Part shown: in pieces, positions 53,861 to 64,000 of the stretch
How positions within the stretch are numbered: position 1 is the stretch's first letter
Layout: each line of letters starts with the position of its first letter
Source: Solenopsis invicta
Lineage: Eukaryota > Arthropoda > Insecta > Hymenoptera > Formicidae
Reading direction: 5' to 3'
Assembly (NCBI RefSeq): GCF_016802725.1
Contig: NC_052670.1
Coordinates: 15,715,641 to 15,779,640 of the forward strand
Length of the DNA stretch: 64,000 bases
The notes under the pieces: generated by a model
Told to the model about the DNA's origin: nothing
The model's database searches: none
Seen by the model: only the letters and a program-made list of their open reading frames with translations
Program-made: the position numbers and the translations under genes

Positions 53861-54450
53861 CCCGTCCGTCTAGAACCAAACGGGACACTATTAGCGATTC
53901 CAAGGTGTGCGTAGTAAAACAATTGTTCTCAAAGACTTTGTGGATTCGTCTAAAATGGCCGTCTCTAAGAGTCAAGCTGTAGGCCATCGTGGGAAGTATT
54001 TCTATTATCAATTATACCTAACTTAACATACAAGATCCGACGTCTCGCAAGGACCGCTGAGATGTTACTGATGCCATGTAGATGTGAGTGTGAGAACATG
54101 TGGGACGGTTGTTTCCCACATAGCTAAGAGGCCAAAGAGCCAGAAGCTACCCTTTGAATAGCTATATATTTACTGACGTTGCTCTGCCGTAGTTTGATTG
54201 GTCAACTCGGTTCGCGCGGACAATAACAAATTTGTTGGCCCAGGTTATGGGAGAGAGAGAAAGGACGCAGAAGACCTGGGGGCGATGCACACATCGTAGA
54301 TCGCATTCATTGTGCTGTGCGATTGGTACAGTTTCATTTTGTTGATGCGCACTTAGAAAGGAACGATTTACCACGCGTTTGATGCGATTCAAATATGACT
54401 GCTACCTTAGATGACAAGAAAATAATAGTTTTATTTTTAATAAATTAAAT

Positions 54451-54530
54451 TGGTAATTATTACTTATTATGAGTATTAAAAGTACTGTTGATTAGTACTT
54501 TTAATGTTTAAAATAAGTAATAATTACTAG
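54451..54530. repeat. AT-rich hairpin
   Basis: GTAATTATTACTTATT and TATTAAAAGTACT pair with AGTACTTTTAATG and AATAAGTAATAATTAC. Confidence 0.7.
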
Positions 54531-55830
54531 CTAATTCAATATTGCCAGTATTACATTTTTCTAAGGAAAGATATTATTTATAATATATTTAACTATAAAA
54601 AACAGTATCTATGAATTACATATATGTACATATGTACATACATATTAATAAGTATACCTATTACATATTAATAGGTATAAAAGTTTAATTTTACGCATCT
54701 ACTCGTATTTTAAATATTTAGATAATTGGTATTGATACATAAATTTATTACAAAACAAAAGTCATAATTAATGTTATTATTTTTATCAGTTTTTTGCATC
54801 ATCTGTGAGATACTATTGCAAATGTGTTTTATTTTTTAATGGTTTTTCCGGAAGACCAATTCCATTGAATACAAAACCAAACAAAAACTATGAATAAAAC
54901 CAAATATAATATTATCAAAAGAAGTGAAATCAAAAATATAGCAAGTATATTTACCGATGGGGTAGAAGTATTATGACCACGTTGCAATTGACCACCCACC
55001 ATTTACAGTGTTAAACAGTGGAAAAACTGCGTAGGCACCAGCCGCTCAAATAACTGTGATCAATCGCAAACGGATCACTCCCATACCGATGAGCAGCAAA
55101 TTATGTGACAAATAAAATCAAAGATGAGCAAAATCTCTAGCAACAGTGTACTTGGCGCGCCCGTTTTTTTTATATAACTAACACCCTTAAAGTTACCCTT
55201 TATACATACACGCGCGCGCGCGCGCGCACACATACACGCATCAATTTAAAATATAACCTACACTTTAATCATTATTTACAAGATTTTTTAAATAATGATT
55301 ATATCAATTTTCAATAGTGGCATTGGTTGGAATATAGTCTTAATAATGACATTAATATGTAACAAAATTAATCCAAATTCCGATAAAAATGATGTTATAA
55401 AATACAGTATGCTAAAAAATAAAGAATTAGAAAAATTGTTAGGTAAGATTTATTTATCACATCAAAGATTAAAATCTGACGAAAGAAACATGGGTAATAA
55501 AATATTATTCTACGTTCCATTTTAAAAAAACTTTAATGGAGAATTTTAACATGAGCAATTGTTAGAAAAATATTTAAAGTGGAGTATTACAAAGTTGTGA
55601 GAGCAGATCATGAAAAGAGGAATCCGCAGATGAAAGGAAAAACGCGAGGAGTCTCGAGATACTCGCGTCTCTCTGCCTTGCGTATATTATTCCGAGACTA
55701 CCGTTCGGCAATGGTTCCGCGGAGATAAATCCTACGGAATACATCTAATCCGGTTAATCCAACACGAAACGATTTCCGAAGCGAGGAAGCAAACAAAAAA
55801 CTCTCTCGCGCTCACTGGCGCGGCGCGTTA
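54531..55830. other. No gene recognised
   Basis: AT-rich; includes a (CG)n/(CA)n run at ~55204-55240. An open stretch at 55295-55525 (76 codons) has no recognisable similarity. Confidence 0.4.
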
Positions 55831-55980
55831 AGGTGCGATTTCACGTAGATATAACAACCAGATATTTACCCCCATTCTACCAAAATTATGGAGATTTATG
55901 GGGAATTATGGGAAATTATGGGAAATTTTGATAGAGTAGGGGTAAATATCTGGATATTATAGCTACGTGAAATTGCACCT
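55831..55980. mobile_element. 150-bp MITE with TTA duplication
   Basis: AGGTGCGATTTCACGTAG at the left is mirrored at the right (CTACGTGAAATTGCACCT), arms extending through CCAGATATTTACCCC. TTA flanks both sides (55828-55830; 55981-55983), as expected for Harbinger-derived MITEs. Confidence 0.85.
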
Positions 55981-56394
55981 TTAACGTCGAAGGAGGAAGG
56001 GAGGAGGGGAAAGAAACAAAAGCGGAAAAGGAGAAAAAAGATCGTTTGGAGAAGAGATAGAAAAAGAGATGATGGGAGAGAGGGGCAGGGAGGGAAGAAG
56101 AGAAAAGAGAGGCTTCCCTCGATGGCAAGGCGGGGCGGACGGGGGACCAGGAGAGAGAAGTTAAATGCTCGGGCGCCTATGCGGTCCGATTACCCCGGGA
56201 TTATATTCCAAGTATTGCCATTACTCAAGAAGTGTCCTAGGAAGGCAATTTTCGAAATATTTAAAATACTACGGCCGCGAAGCCGGCCCTTATTATGAAA
56301 TAGTCCTCCGCCGAGCAGCGAAAGGGTGGTTACGTAATACGCACCGGGCTAAACCGGTAGAGTTTTTATTTTGGGATAATTATTTTGGGATGCA

Positions 56395-56595
56395 ATGTTG
56401 AAGAAAACAGGTATAAGATTCGAGTTGCTCAGAGACATTGATGCTGTTATGTTCATTGAAAAAGGTATTCGTGGCGGCTTAAGTCAATGTTCTGGCAGAT
56501 ATGCAAAAGCCAATAATAAAAACATGCAGTCTTACGATCCATCAAAACCATCGTCTTATTTAATGCATTTTGATATAAACAATTTACGACTACGG
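56395..56595 (+). pseudogene. Polinton PolB fragment (second element)
   Basis: About 65 codons match the segment of polymerase B just before motif A: MLKKTGIRFELLRDI, EKGIRGGLSQCSGRYAKANN, MQSYDPSKPSSYLM and FDINNL. The fragment ends abruptly at ~56590 in the motif A core. It is clearly related to, but not identical with, the PolB at 21681-25470 (for example LLRDIDAV where that copy has LLTDIEML). No other Polinton genes are nearby. Confidence 0.85.
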
Positions 56596-56599
56596 CAGT

Positions 56600-56760
56600 G
56601 TTGCGCTTAGATAACTTAAAATTATCTAGATAAAAATAAGATAAATTACATTTAAAGTTATCTTAGATAAGATAAAGATGATTTAAATTTAATTTATCTA
56701 GATAAAAGATAAATTTATACATTGTTTTATCTGGAAAATTTTAAGATAATTTAACTGTTA
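56600..56760. repeat. Cluster of TTATCTAGATAA-type palindromes
   Basis: Several TTATC(T)TAGATAA words within ~130 bp. Confidence 0.6.
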
Positions 56761-56825
56761 AAAAAGGACATAGAATACAGAAAAATTTTTATAAAACTTC
56801 TATTTTTATAAATTTTTATAAAACT

Positions 56826-56970
56826 TTTAATTATACTATTATTACGTATATTATAACGTATGTGTACTGTAAAATTAAAAATTTGTGCAATTTATTTATT
56901 ATTTAAATAAATTGCACAAATTTTTAATTTTACAATACACGTACGTTATAATATACGTAATAATAGTATA
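56826..56970. repeat. Long near-perfect hairpin, ~70-bp arms
   Basis: TACTATTATTACGTATATTA...AAATTGTGCAATTTATTTA-like arm pairs with its complement after a TTATT centre. Confidence 0.8.
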
Positions 56971-57960
56971 ATAATAATTATTTAATTATGTAATAATAAA
57001 ATATTACTTAAATGTAATTATTAAAATATCAAAAAAAAAAATTTCAATAACTTTTGTAGAATTATAAGACATTAAATAATTAGACTGTTTTATGACTCAT
57101 GATCTTATAACTTTTGTATTACGCACGGTCCTGAGACGATGTGTCGCGCTCCTTATGTTAGTTACGCCGTCCGGCAGCATCGTTACTAAAGCGCGAGCGG
57201 TTGGAGGGAAGCAATAGGCGTGCGTCGAAAATCCGGCCGAAAGTTGCAAGTAGCTGACAGCACTGCTTTACATATAATAGGTTTGTTCGAGTTGCTTGAA
57301 ATCCCCAAAAATGTTTGCACTCGAGATGAGATAAATATATATTCGATCGTAAGAAAGAGAGAGACGACAAAGAAATTAATTCAAAAAGGGCAGCAACACG
57401 AACAGGCCTAATGAATGATGAAAAAGGGTGTATTCAGTGCTATTCCGCGCAATCTCCCCCACCATCTCTTTCGGTAGCAAGTCGGTTTAAAAAGTCTCCT
57501 CTACAGTGTAGACATTTCAGATCGACTTAGTATCTTATCGAAAGAGATTGTCATTCGTACAGACCACGTAAAAGCGATATCACGGCGATATTCCAAAAAA
57601 TTATACACGCACTGCATTATTAGAACATTATCCAAACAATAAATATGTAAGATTTTATTTATATTATAACAAATTAATTTATGATATACAATTTTTAAAG
57701 TGTAGAAATTAATTTTTAAAGTTATCATCACTTAAATTGATTCTTTCATTTTCTAAATATATCATTTAATTTCAGATTCATGATAATATTTTTGACATTA
57801 ATTGGAATTTTCATCGGTGTAATCTTTATATTTATTTTAAATATGTGACATTCAACTTCTGGCGTAAGAGAGGTGTCTTTTCCATCGAAAAACTTGTTGT
57901 GACAACTGGAAATATAACAGCAGTCATTACTGGAAAAGTACAAGTAGGTGAGTACCTTTA
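56971..57960. other. No gene recognised
   Basis: AT-rich apart from a GC-richer patch (57125-57260). Short open frames have no resemblance to known families. Confidence 0.35.
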
Positions 57961-57969
57961 ATATCTACC

Positions 57970-58100
57970 CATACAGCACAAAGAGATTGCAGGAACATTG
58001 CAGAATGATTTTATTGAAACATTGTAATATTGCATTTTGATTGCGAAACATTGCTGCAACATTGCTGGAAGATTGCAGCAACATATTAAGATGTCCGCTT
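57970..58100. repeat. ATTGCAG/CAACATTGC word repeat
   Basis: GATTGCAGGAACATTGCAG, GAAACATTGTAATATTGC, GAAACATTGCTGCAACATTG, AGATTGCAGCAACAT in succession, starting after a CCCATACAGCACA motif. Confidence 0.55.
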
Positions 58101-58224
58101 TTTGAAATATTGCATTGAAACATCCCATTTTTTCAAAATATTCACATAAATATTATTACATCACATAATTCCAATAAACAAAACAATATTTGTGTAACAT
58201 TTTAAAAAACATTTTTTGCAAAAA

Positions 58225-58350
58225 AAATCTCGGGAATATTTTTTTGGAAATTTCCAAGCAGTCACCCATCCAAGTTGCGATTCCGCTGAACGTTGCTTGA
58301 CCTCCGTGATCGCTGCGAATTGATTTCTCATGACCTGTGAACTTGATACT
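58225..58350 (-). repeat. 5S rRNA-derived sequence (SINE3-like)
   Basis: The minus strand reads CGATCACGGAGGTCAAGCAA followed by CGTTCAGCGGAATCGCAACTT and GGATGGGTGACTGCTTGGAA, closely following the 3' half of 5S rRNA (GATCACCGAAGTTAAGCAAC ... CTTGGATGGGTGACC). The 5' part has degenerated. Either a 5S pseudogene or a 5S-headed SINE. Confidence 0.65.
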
Positions 58351-58359
58351 GATATGTGT

Positions 58360-58745
58360 ATATAATTGAAGATCAAACGAACTTACCTGTAAGTGAAGTT
58401 CAATCGAAATTATATGAAGGGCCTCGTTCGAAAAGATTACCACATGTAGTACCTCTTCAAGATGCTAGGAGTCACAACGTTCAGATTTTTAAAAAGCCCG
58501 CTTACTCTGGGAGCGCCCCCGTCTCGTCATTTTCTTTTAGAGTAAGCGAAGCCGGACCAGAAAGAAAAGATCACCTGCTTCATATCGGGTGGAGAAAACA
58601 GAACAGTAAATTAATTTTTCTAACAATATTTAAACGATTTGCTTAAATTAGGGTGGGTATGTAATCTTTTCGAACGAGGCCCTTCATATAATTTCGATCG
58701 AACTTCACTTACAGGTAAGTTCGTTTGATCTTCAATTATATTTCA
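58360..58745. repeat. Palindromic block at the DIRS left end
   Basis: 58360-58443 and 58663-58745 are near-perfect inverted copies (ATAATTGAAGATCAAACGAA...GGGCCTCGTTCGAAAAGATTA). The middle (58444-58545) repeats, in inverse, the right end of the DIRS element (63190-63275). Confidence 0.75.
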
Positions 58746-58953
58746 GGCCTCGTTCTCAAGATTACCACATGTAGTTATTTAGAGTTCAGGTGGTCTTTCT
58801 TCTCTTTCTGGTCAAATCATGTTCACTCCACTTGTATTTATAAAGTATCTTTTAAAATATTTATTTTTGTAATATAGACAGAAATGCATTAAAATTAATA
58901 CTGAATATATTCTGAATATAATCCTTTACAATCTAATGAAACATCATTAAAAA

Positions 58954-59961
58954 CTATTTTACCACAGCTCTTGCAAAAGAAAAATTTTTCGATATCGGTC
59001 GATTATAAAATTTAGCGAACACTGTTGAACCTTCTGACCAACCTGCAGCTTTCCTGATAGTCTCAAGGTCAAGTCCATTTATAAAAGCTGCTGATGACGA
59101 TGCATGTCTCGTCGAATGAGATGTAAAAACACTAATATCAATACCACATTTTTGTAAAACTTTCTTTATCCATCTACTAATTGTTTGAGATGTTACTTTT
59201 TTATGTGGCTTATTTATTGAAATAAATAAGTGTTTAGTATTTTCTCTTAATTTTGTCGTTACTCTCAAATATTGAATCACAGTGTTCGCAATACAAAGTT
59301 CTGGTTTTTCTTTAAAAAAAGGCAAATACAACAGTGGTCTAGTTTTTCCTGGTCTATCCGTTTTTGTACGCTCTATAATTCTTATTTCTAAACCTTCTTT
59401 GGTTTCTTTAATATTATTCACCTCAATTGCCGCTAAAGTCTGTGCTCTGCTCGCAGTTCCTAACGCTAACAATATGATTGTCTTTTCTGTTAACTCTTGT
59501 AGATTAAGTTTACTTAAGGAAAACCATGTCTTAACTTTATTTAATACTATATTCGTATCCCACGTGGATGCATAACGTGCATTTGTTGGCCTTAGATTTG
59601 CTACACCTTTTAAAAAACGACCAATAATCGGATCTTCTCCGATCTTATTAACTGAGATTAGTGAGATTGCACATCGATGTGAGTTTAGAGATCCATAGGA
59701 AGCCCCTTCCTTGTATAGAATTGTTAAGAATTCTAATAGATCATTAGTCATGATCACAAGGGGATCTTTTTTCTTCTTTATGCAAAAATTCCACCACTTT
59801 TTTAATGATGAATTATATTGTTTAAGCGTATTTTCCGATAGTGATGCGATTAATATTTCTATGCAATTTATAGGTAGGTTTTTCCTTAAATAAGCTTCCC
59901 TGAGACAATGCCTGATAGTAGTGTAAGGTTCTGCGCCATCGGATGTATCATTGACCTGCAA
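58954..59961 (-). CDS. DIRS tyrosine recombinase, open, ~335 aa
   Basis: Integrase of phage/DIRS type that would insert a circular intermediate. N-terminal SAM-like core-binding part (SLSENTLKQYNSSLKKWWNF), then catalytic residues: Arg in LALGTASRAQTLAAI, HSTRHA (His-x-x-Arg), AAGWSEGS, and nucleophile Tyr in FAKFYNRPIS. The frame is open without ATG at its upstream end and overlaps the RNase H frame by 76 bp, so expression probably depends on the upstream frame or an internal ATG. No stop or frameshift in the catalytic part. Confidence 0.88.
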   Translation of the reverse strand: MQVNDTSDGAEPYTTIRHCLREAYLRKNLPINCIEILIASLSENTLKQYNSSLKKWWNFCIKKKKDPLVIMTNDLLEFLTILYKEGASYGSLNSHRCAISLISVNKIGEDPIIGRFLKGVANLRPTNARYASTWDTNIVLNKVKTWFSLSKLNLQELTEKTIILLALGTASRAQTLAAIEVNNIKETKEGLEIRIIERTKTDRPGKTRPLLYLPFFKEKPELCIANTVIQYLRVTTKLRENTKHLFISINKPHKKVTSQTISRWIKKVLQKCGIDISVFTSHSTRHASSSAAFINGLDLETIRKAAGWSEGSTVFAKFYNRPISKNFSFARAVVK

Positions 59962-61795
59962 GGTGATAATAGTAATCGTCGTGATGGTTTGAATATAAGA
60001 GGTTCTTTTTCTAGCATTTTCCTAAACATTGGATACCATGCTTGAGCTTTCCAATTTGGTACTATAAGAATTCCTCTCGCTTTATCCTGAATTATTTTAT
60101 TTAATGTTCGCAAAATCATGGAAAATGGAGGAAAAGCATAAAAGTAAAGTTCGGACCAAGAAATTGAAAAGGCATCAATTGCCCAGGCATCTGGTTCTGT
60201 AATCCAAGAACAAAATTTTTGACACTTTGTATTAAAACTCGTCGCAAATAAATCTATTTCTGGAACTCCAAATGTATTTGTACTCTCATTAAAAGCATAA
60301 TCAGCTAGTTCCCATTCAGTATCTACATTTTTTAGACGAGATAATCTATCCGCTACCGAATTTTGTTTTGATGGTATGTGTTCCGCGTGTAACCAAATGT
60401 TATTTTTCTCTGCCCAATGCCATATCTGCATCGCTATTGTATTAAATCTTTGGTACTTAATGCCTCCCATTTTATTGATGTAGGCGATAGCTGTGGTGTT
60501 GTCTACCCTCAATAAAATATGACAGTTTTTAATTTTTGCTTCAAAAGATTGTAATGCTAACCAGATTGCCTTTAGTTCTAATAAGTTAGTTCTAATAAGT
60601 TAGTTCTAATAAGTTATGTGTTCTCGTTTTTCCTTTTTCGTCCAAAATCCATGAATTTCCTTATTTTCTAATACTGCTCCCCAACCTGAAGTTGATGCAT
60701 CTGTAAAAATTACTTTATTTATCGATGTGTTTTTGAAATTGGCAAACGCTTTGGGAAGATTTCTTTCCCACCAGAGTAAATCGGTTTTTATTCCTACTGA
60801 AATTAGCATTTTTCCTTCGTAATTTACACCATTAAAAATCAAGGCTAACTCTTTTTCTCTTTCAAGCGTCTTAATGTGAACCCAACCATATTGTACTCCA
60901 GGGCACGCTGCCACTAGATTTCCTATTAGCTGTGCAAAGTCTCTTATTTTACACTCTGATCTGTTAATCATGTTACTTATTAAATCGAGAATTTTTTGTT
61001 TCTTTTCCTTGGAAAGCGATATTATATACTTGTGTGAATCAATATCAAAACCTAAAAACCTACATTGTTTTGACGGAATTAATCTACATTTTTCCTTATT
61101 TAAAATAAAGCCTAATGACTCTAGTAAAATCCTCGTTACTTTTATATTCATGTAACATTCTTTATAATCTTTTCCTATTAATAACATATCATCTAAATAG
61201 TCTACTGACAATAAACCTTGCGCTCTCAAATAGCCCATGACAGGTTTCATGGTTTCATGATTTTTGTGAATACATAAGGGCTAGTACATAATCCGAAAGG
61301 GAATACCGTAAATTCGTATATATTATCTTGGAATTTGAAACGCAAGTATTTCCTACAAGATTTATCTATTGATATAAGGTAATACGCATCCTGTAAATCT
61401 AATGATGCCATAAAATTATCCTGTAGAATTAATCTCGAAGCTGTTCTTAAGTCCTGCATTTTAAAATGTTCTGTTTGTATAAATTTATTTAATCCTTTTA
61501 AATTCAGAATAAACCGGTATTCCCCATTCGGTTTGGAAATTAAAAAATAAGGTGATAAATATTGACCTGTTTCTTCTTTGCCTCGTACAATAACTTTTTT
61601 GTTCAATAATTTATCTATTGCTTGAGCTAATAGTATTTCTCCCTTATTAGATCTAGATGGTTCTTTATACTCAAAAGACTTACGTACTGGTTTACAAAAT
61701 CGTATTTTGTACCCTTTGATACATTGTAACACGAATTTATCGTTTGTTAGCTTTTTCCAATTTTCGAAATATTTACTTAAACGACCAGCTATGAC
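59886..61795 (-). pseudogene. DIRS reverse transcriptase / RNase H, disrupted by short tandem duplications
   Basis: Copies element RNA to DNA. RT motifs: YFLISKPNGEYRFILNLKGL, MASLDLQDAYYLISID (first catalytic Asp), FPFGLCTSPYVFTKIM, SVDYLDDMLLIG (YxDD). RNase H: VIFTDASTSGWGAVL then, further on, VDNTTAIAYINKMGG and SVADRLSR. Breaks: an 8-bp direct duplication (ATGAAACC twice, near 61244-61259) changes frame just before the YLDD part, and a 14-bp unit present three times (60582-60623) brings stops before the rest of RNase H. The 5' end follows the gag stop in the same frame with no obvious ATG. Confidence 0.85.
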
Positions 61796-61798
61796 TTA

Positions 61799-62575
61799 CT
61801 AAGTTGTTTTCTTGTCGTTCACCGTTGCTGACTTGGTGCTCGAATTCTGAGAGCGATTTTGATATTGAGTCTTCTTCTTGAAAAATCGACGTTTCGATTG
61901 GTTCTGTTGTTGATATGGCTGAGTACTGTTCCAGGTCCTCCCTGGATGGCCTTTCCAGTTTTTTGGAAAAAAAGTATTCTGCTTCTTAGGTGGTTGTTCT
62001 TTAAGTGTCTTAGCCATTTTTTCCATAACGCCTACTTGTTTGATTTTTTCACTCAATTCTTTTCCGAAAAGAAACTCTTCCGCCTTAGTCTTTTCCAGAG
62101 CTGCTTTTAACTTAGGTTTTAAGCCCGGTAAAATAAATGCTCTCCTACAAACTGTCTGTTTGTTAAAAAGATCAGCTAAGAATCTAATCGTATCAGAAAG
62201 TCTTTCTATAATTAAGAGTTCGTCTAAGCCTTCCTCGTCTGCTGACAGTATTAGAGATAACGCAGAGCCTACGCTCGCAATCGCCGAGCCAATATTATTT
62301 TGGTTTTCTAGGAAGTGTTTATCTCTTTTTATTGCCGCTTCTTGCATCGCTGGTTCAACCTCTGGATTCAATTTCGGAGCCTCAAGAAAATCTGGGCGAG
62401 AATATTTTTTGATGAGTTTCTCTTGATCCTCCTTTGGTAATCCGTCGGTTATCCATCCTTCTAGTCGGTCTGATATGTCCTTGTGTAATTTAGGTTTAAC
62501 TGCCTTAGAGATCTTTGGATTGTCTCCCAGCAATTTCAAAATTTCTTCGGTTACACAATTTTCGTCGGGTGGCAT
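61799..62575 (-). CDS. DIRS gag-like protein, 258 aa
   Basis: ATG 62575 opens MPPDENCVTEEILKLLGDNP. The protein is helical with an acidic N-terminal half, a conserved-looking RPDFLEAPKLNPEVEPAMQE and IERLSDTIRFLADLFNKQ, and a basic glutamine/asparagine-rich tail (WKGHPGRTWNSTQPYQQQNQ) suited to nucleic-acid binding; no CCHC knuckle. Position upstream of RT identifies it as the gag-equivalent. It ends with adjacent TAG and TAA in frame with RT. Intact. Confidence 0.7.
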   Translation of the reverse strand: MPPDENCVTEEILKLLGDNPKISKAVKPKLHKDISDRLEGWITDGLPKEDQEKLIKKYSRPDFLEAPKLNPEVEPAMQEAAIKRDKHFLENQNNIGSAIASVGSALSLILSADEEGLDELLIIERLSDTIRFLADLFNKQTVCRRAFILPGLKPKLKAALEKTKAEEFLFGKELSEKIKQVGVMEKMAKTLKEQPPKKQNTFFPKNWKGHPGRTWNSTQPYQQQNQSKRRFFKKKTQYQNRSQNSSTKSATVNDKKTT

Positions 62576-62689
62576 ATTCTCGACGTTTTCCCGATCTAAG
62601 ATCTCCTCATGTTCTTAAAACAAAAAACCAAGGCAAGATATTTTTTCAAATATGATTTTTATAGAGAATTCGACATTAATTTAACCTCA

Positions 62690-62935
62690 CTTGCCTCTTG
62701 TGCAAGTTTATTCTTCCAGCCTGTCTTACCTCGAGTGTAAGCTCACTGGTCTTTAGGTTAAGATACATTATTTGTCTTATGTGCAAAATAATTTTTCCAG
62801 TTTGTCTTACCTCTAGTGTAAGCTCACTGGACTTTAGATTGAGATACATTAATCTGCCTTATGTGCGAAATTATACTTTCAGTCTGTCTTACCTCTCGTG
62901 TAAGCTCACTGGTGTTGAAGTTATCCTACTTTATT
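62690..62935. repeat. Three ~82-bp tandem repeats in the DIRS leader
   Basis: TGTCTTACCTCKAGTGTAAG-CTCACTGG recurs near 62721, 62802 and 62884, each preceded by ATGTGC-AA...TTTCCAG. The repeats include GTAAGC/CAG splice-like words. The open frame here is a by-product. Confidence 0.85.
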
Positions 62936-63310
62936 GATCTAATTACTTACCGAGATCTAATTGCGGGTCAATCTGTTTTTCGGAAGATTCTAACCTCCAA
63001 TTCTACTTCCTGACGATTGCTCAATATCTTTTGATATTTTCGGATTTTTTTCTCCAATCTTTCCGTTGAATCCTTATCACTTGACTTTCTATGTCTCTTT
63101 GGCATTTTGTATCCTGAAATAACGCTAAACTATGTAAATATAATTAACTTTTACTGGAACGAAGTGACCCCTCGCGCACAAAGAAAAGCAATGACGAGAC
63201 GGGGGCGCTCCCAGAGTGAGCGGGCTTTTTAAAAATCTGAACGTTGTGACTCCTAGCACCTTGAAGAGGTACTACATGTGGTAATCTTGAGAACCAGGCC
63301 TGAAATATAA

Positions 63311-63556
63311 CTGATAGATCAGGTCAATATACGTTACCGAAAAAATGAAATATGTATAATTAAAGCACAATATTTATATAAACAAATATAAAATTATAGT
63401 TTTTTTTACTAATTTTGCAAATGCAGAATAGCATCTGGAATAACTTTTCTGTTATTTGTTTAAATAAGATGCAATTAAAAAATATATATCAATATAATAC
63501 AATAATTAAATTAAATATAAAAAATTATTATTAAAAAAACAATTAAAAAATATTGG
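63311..63556. other. AT-rich flank, no gene
   Basis: No assignable feature. Confidence 0.4.
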
Positions 63557-63634
63557 TAGACAAAGGCGGCGGAACTCACCGTTCGACACGGGTAAGCGCC
63601 CGCGTCGGACGGTGAGTTGCGTCGCCTTTGTCTA
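63557..63634. repeat. GC-rich hairpin with ~34-bp arms
   Basis: TAGACAAAGGCGGCGGAACT...CCGTTCGACACGGG pairs with CCCGCGTCGGACGG...AGTTGCGTCGCCTTTGTCTA across a short GGTAAGCG loop, with only a few mismatches. It stands alone in AT-rich DNA. MITE or miRNA-precursor-like. Confidence 0.8.
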
Positions 63635-64000
63635 GCATGTGTATACGGCCCGTGATTCGCTAACTTTATCCTCTTATTATTCAAAAAGTAAGCGTTGGAT
63701 AAAATTTTCGTAGAGGAAAATCGTCTCAGAATTTATTCAAGAACACATCTTTACAGGGACACATGGGTCGTTCTGAATCACCCTGTATGGACGGTTCTAC
63801 TCTTAGGGAACGTAGAGATTCAGCGGAAAATTTAGTAACGTCGCCCGATCTTAGTTTACTAAAGGATGAATAATTATGGATGAGTTAAATTAATATATTA
63901 TTATACGCGAATATTCTGCTTTGGCTCTTTATTGCCACTACTTTATTAAAAAATTATGATATTGCAATGTTTCCGGAATATTACTGGCATATGCCATGCG
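63635..64000. other. No gene; possible DNA-transposon end
   Basis: GTTCTGAATCACCCTGTATGG (~63763) resembles the ACAGGGTGATTC termini common in arthropod repeats. Nothing else seen before the window ends. Confidence 0.35.

Larger units (their letters stand above)
58735..63310 (-). mobile_element. DIRS-type tyrosine-recombinase retrotransposon (~4.6 kb)
   Basis: Inverted terminal repeats (TTATATTTCAGGCCT..TTCTCAAGATTACCACATGTAG at 58735-58776, complement at 63266-63310) bracket minus-strand gag, RT/RNase H and tyrosine recombinase genes in DIRS order. No target duplication was recognised, as expected for recombinase-integrated elements. RT/RNase H carries short duplications and stops; gag and recombinase are open. 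Confidence 0.85.

Noticed and set aside
58225..58350. Functional 5S rRNA gene
   Set aside because: The 5' half does not match and substitutions are many.
62698..62937. 79-codon ORF in the DIRS leader
   Set aside because: Reads through the 82-bp tandem repeats, opposite to the element's genes.

Overview
The window is animal genomic DNA, most likely from an arthropod and probably an insect. It is AT-rich, its genes carry short GT-AG introns (75-80 bp), and nearly all recognisable coding sequence belongs to transposable elements typical of insect genomes: Polinton/Maverick, mariner, Tc1, BEL/Pao, PIF/Harbinger, EnSpm/CACTA, hAT, P-like and DIRS. From memory the Polinton proteins resemble copies in ants, so Hymenoptera is my best guess; this is inference. 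I found no convincing host gene, no CRISPR array and no intact tRNA or rRNA gene.

Layout: 1-2160 AT-rich diverged tandem repeats; 2.8-4.9 kb a decayed EnSpm-type transposase; 5.0-6.4 kb a foldback element and a tandem array; 6.96-7.16 kb a Tc1 fragment; 8.2-11.4 kb a decayed BEL/Pao polyprotein interrupted by a complete mariner (10020-11341, TA duplication).

The centrepiece is a full-length Polinton at 11396-27004 (15.6 kb) with ~1 kb terminal inverted repeats and a perfect 6-bp target duplication CATGCG. It sits inside a ~146-bp MITE, which itself lies in or beside the BEL/Pao remnant. Left to right it carries: on the minus strand an unrecognised spliced gene, a conserved gene of unknown function, the major capsid protein, a 51-aa small ORF, the penton-like minor capsid protein, the cysteine protease, a phospholipase A2-like virion protein and a 95-aa ORF; on the plus strand the packaging ATPase, a conserved protein, a small helical protein and a chromodomain integrase; then on the minus strand a protein-primed DNA polymerase B with one intron and a small upstream gene. 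This is a virus-like replication, packaging and capsid set. Several genes are broken (polymerase, integrase, protease, major capsid), while penton, PLA2-like, ATPase and the small ORFs are open.

27.1-33 kb holds a decayed Harbinger transposase with a probable Myb-like partner, split by nested long palindromes; 33-38 kb has hAT, P-like and satellite remnants; 38.2-47.7 kb a probable EnSpm element with a transposase and a SAM-like second gene, itself invaded by a 1.8-kb TA-flanked element full of ACGTCC motifs; 47.7-58.3 kb mostly MITEs, palindromes and an LTR-like GC-rich stretch; 58.4-63.3 kb a DIRS-type tyrosine-recombinase retrotransposon. The window reads as a graveyard of nested insertions with one recently legible virus-like element.
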